NCBI GenBank assembly: GCA_903772945.1 | Contig: CAICTM010000127.1 | Location: 46,456-110,455, forward strand | Source: Seminavis robusta | Lineage: Eukaryota; Bacillariophyta; Bacillariophyceae; Naviculales; Naviculaceae | Length of the DNA: 64,000 nt | Direction: 5' to 3' | In this document: positions 62,095 through 64,000 of the stretch, in pieces | Numbering within the stretch: position 1 is the first letter of the stretch | Layout: each line of letters opens with the position of its first letter | Made by a program: the position numbers and the translations under genes | Notes under the pieces: generated by a model | Databases searched by the model: none | Seen by the model: the letters and a program-made list of their open reading frames with translations, nothing else | Told to the model about the DNA's origin: nothing

Positions 62095-62944
62095 CTAGTT
62101 TTTGGCGTCCTCCTTTTCCTTGATCTCTTGTTGTCGAGCCATGTATTGTTCCAATTCGAGTCTTTCCGCTTCTGCCTTTTCTGCCTCTTGTTGCGCCACA
62201 ATCTGCATGTTGAGCCATTGTTTTTTCCCACTGATGGTTGGTTCCTGGTATATTTTGAGTTTGAAATCGATTTCTCTTAGCACCATTCGAATGTGCGCAA
62301 AGGGATGTGTCATTTTGCCAAACCTAAAGAACGAACGAATAATGAGGGGACAAGATCAGAAACCAAAACGATCCATCCACAGAGTCATGCTGTGAAACAT
62401 AACTAAAAATACAAAATACGCACCTTCCCCTGGCCATGGGTTTGATTCGTTTCAGAGGAGTGCCTCGTGTGACAAAGCACTCTGCCACTTCGAGTTGTAC
62501 CGGTTGTATGCCATCCTTTTTCTCTGCTTTTCTCGTGGCAGCCGTGAGCATTTTCTGTACCAGAGGAGCTCTTGATTTTTCGCAAAAAGACAACTGTTTG
62601 TCGGCTTCTGGTACTGTCAAGCCGGCAATCATTTGACAAATGAGATTGAGCCGCCAGGGGGAATGTCGAATGTTTTTCTTGGCTTCGACATAGGTTCTCA
62701 TGCGACTGAGCCGTCGCTTGACTATATGAGGCTTGAGGGGAGGTAGCTTTCTCGAGTCTAGTACTTTGAAAGTCCTGCCATCATTCGTTTGAATCAAGAC
62801 GGTTTCGGGCTCGACTTGTTCTTGTGATGATGGCGCCATCACGGTGGAGAATTGCCGTGGTCCAGACCAACAACGAGTCGATGCCGTACAAGGAAATCGG
62901 CCGCCCATTCGGGATGCCATAAAGGAAGAGAATTGTCGCAGCAT
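62095..62944 (-). CDS. Organellar ribosomal protein uL22 (two exons)
   Basis: Exon 1 is 62944-62424 and exon 2 is 62323-62095, with a 100-nt intron (gtgcgt...ctttag), giving 249 residues. The uL22 core reads VKRRLSRMRTYVEAKKNIRH, SPWRLNLICQMIAGLTVPEA, DKQLSFCEKSRAPLVQKML and ends PMARGRFGKMTHPFAHIRMV followed by LREIDF. The splice joins MARGR to FGKMTHPFAH, which restores the conserved end and confirms the junction. The N-terminus (MLRQFSSFMASRMGGRFPCT) is rich in Arg and Ser and lacks acidic residues, as in mitochondrial presequences. So mitochondrial ribosome is the best guess. The C-terminus extends as a charged coiled coil (AQQEAEKAEAERLELEQYMA). The 33-bp shared motif lies about 190 bp upstream. 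Confidence 0.93.
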
Positions 62945-63135
62945 GCTGATTGTCTTGTCTTCTAGTGTAGTGTCTTGTCTTTATGCTTTACTATAGCTAC
63001 CGCAATTTACAGACGATGAATGCCATTGTGTCGCCGTCAAATTGAGCTGTCGACCACAAATCGATCGAAAGATCTGTCCGTCCTTCAACCGAGCAAACGC
63101 GGAAGGAAAACAATAAAAATATTTTTATTGTTTTA

Positions 63136-63168
63136 ATTCATATGCCCCCTGGGTCGTCTCCGTTTCCA
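63136..63168 (-). repeat. 33-bp motif shared with 2686-2718 (copy 2)
   Basis: The plus strand reads attcatatgccccctgggt then cgtctccgtttcca, one base different from copy 1. It is upstream of the minus-strand L22 gene. Flanking sequences of the two copies do not match beyond the motif. Confidence 0.7.
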
Positions 63169-63856
63169 GTACTAGTTCAACTTGTGTACTAATACAGGAT
63201 AATGGTGAATAGAATCGAATGAATCATGTGGCTTATATTTAGGGTTTAGGTTTTGAAAAAAAGATGATAGATCACATACACAAGGCCGCAGAAGACAAGT
63301 CACAGAGGTTCGGACGAGCGATTGAAATGACTGAGGATGTGCCATGCACTCTGGTGATGCGCAGCGCGGCGCGCGCGAGAGCAGAGCGATTGAATGGGGC
63401 CTCCCGGCTTCACTCTATCGGCCGTTGATTTCCCGCATAACAACCGGACATCGATCTTACGGAGCATGGGGCATCACTGGTGCCCGTCGCAACATTTTAC
63501 AAGCCACTACGCACACACACCATCCCCCCGCCCCACCTCTACTCACCAGTTCGCCTTCAAGCTGCCACACTGGCCCTTCCCCATGGTTTTGCACTACCCC
63601 CCGGCATGACCTTTGAGACCTTCTTGGAACTCTTCTGGAAAAGAACCACAGGAGAACGGTGTAAGTCTCCTACAGTAGCTACCGTATAAATCCCCCGTGC
63701 CCTCACTTTCAAATCCCAATACTGGACCTCCAATATTATTCGCAAATCATTCCCAGTTCCAATGCAACCAAAACGTCATCTCCCGTCCCACTGTTCCACG
63801 AACCCCCGTCGGCCAAGTATCACCTGCGAATAGTAGAATGATGACATCCACAAGGT

Positions 63857-63979
63857 ATGAAGAAAGCTGCCGACTTCCAAACGATCCTATTACGAATACC
63901 CCAGTCCGACGAAGAGCGGGAAGCAGAGGAAAAAGAAAACGCCAAGCTCCCAGCGGAAGCGAGCCAACCCTCCACTTAA
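63857..63979 (+). CDS. Possible small protein or terminal exon (hypothetical)
   Basis: A 40-codon frame with ATG start and TAA stop reads MKKAADFQTILLRIPQSDEE, then REAEEKENAKLPAEASQPST. The composition is coding-like (amphipathic, acidic, without low complexity). A preceding sequence (ccacaaggtatgaag) could instead be a splice donor, so the frame might be an exon of the gene hinted at 63370-63700. No family recognised. Confidence 0.3.
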   Translation: MKKAADFQTILLRIPQSDEEREAEEKENAKLPAEASQPST

Positions 63980-64000
63980 CACACTTTGACTTCGAAATTG

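Larger units (their letters stand above)
62945..64000. other. Right-end region with repeat motif and weak coding hints
   Basis: Contains the second copy of the 33-bp motif (63136-63168). Between about 63370 and 63700 one plus-strand frame reads VPVATFYKPLRTHTIPPPHL, then LPPGMTFETFLELFWKRTTG, and is followed by a good donor (ggtgtaagtc). This could be an exon of a small unrecognised gene. It is not enough to call a protein. Confidence 0.35.

Overview
The window is nuclear DNA of a unicellular eukaryotic alga, most likely a diatom. Genes are densely packed on both strands and introns are short: most resolved ones are 76-140 nt with GT-AG ends, plus one GC-AG. Protein types expanded in diatoms and other stramenopiles are present: FG-GAP beta-propellers, helicase-associated (HA) repeats, CRAL-TRIO-like proteins, PDZ-tailed single-pass membrane proteins and a PAP/fibrillin with a signal-peptide-like leader ending in an Ala-Phe motif. 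Intergenic DNA is rich in GTAC and CTAG palindromes. The species is not identified, and diatom is an inference.

Layout. 1-5.9 kb: 3' part of an FG-GAP protein, convergent CDP-diacylglycerol synthase, a repeat-rich spacer and a disordered unknown protein. 6.5-12 kb: NUDT15-like Nudix hydrolase, a three-exon sulfotransferase-like protein and an LRR protein. 13-20.3 kb: secretory single-pass protein with a C-terminal PDZ domain, DnaJ protein, a foldback intergenic region with two TGACGTCA sites and a CRAL-TRIO-like protein. 21-30.7 kb: four-exon ubiquitin-activating enzyme E1, Golgi-type DXD glycosyltransferase and a probably myristoylated WW protein. 31-39.1 kb: four successive secretory or membrane genes (PDZ protein, single-pass protein, large single-pass ectodomain protein, GH3 glycosidase). 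39.6-45.3 kb: an HA-repeat gene broken by 8 bp, a MITE-like element and a four-exon gene from a CENP-B/pogo-type transposase with apparently lost catalytic residues. 45.6-49.3 kb: ribosomal protein eS10, then a repeat-rich island with two long hairpins and three minisatellite blocks, then a decayed membrane-protein gene. 49.9-56.7 kb: PAP/fibrillin, small charged protein, HMG-box protein with a split box and a voltage-sensor-like protein without a visible pore. 58.4-63 kb: eight-exon CPA2 cation/proton antiporter and two-exon mitochondrial-type ribosomal protein L22. The last kilobase holds only weak coding hints.

There is no operon logic. Housekeeping genes (E1, eS10, L22, CDP-DAG synthase, DnaJ) are interspersed with lineage-type membrane and surface genes. 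The most interesting items are the domesticated-transposase candidate, the family of single-pass proteins with a shared juxtamembrane segment, a 33-bp motif upstream of two minus-strand genes 60 kb apart, the foldback/minisatellite island, and a pervasive family of GTAC palindromes that includes a perfect 24-bp one. All starts, exons and splice sites were read by eye. Several genes start at an internal ATG because upstream in-frame extensions begin only at TTG or GTG.
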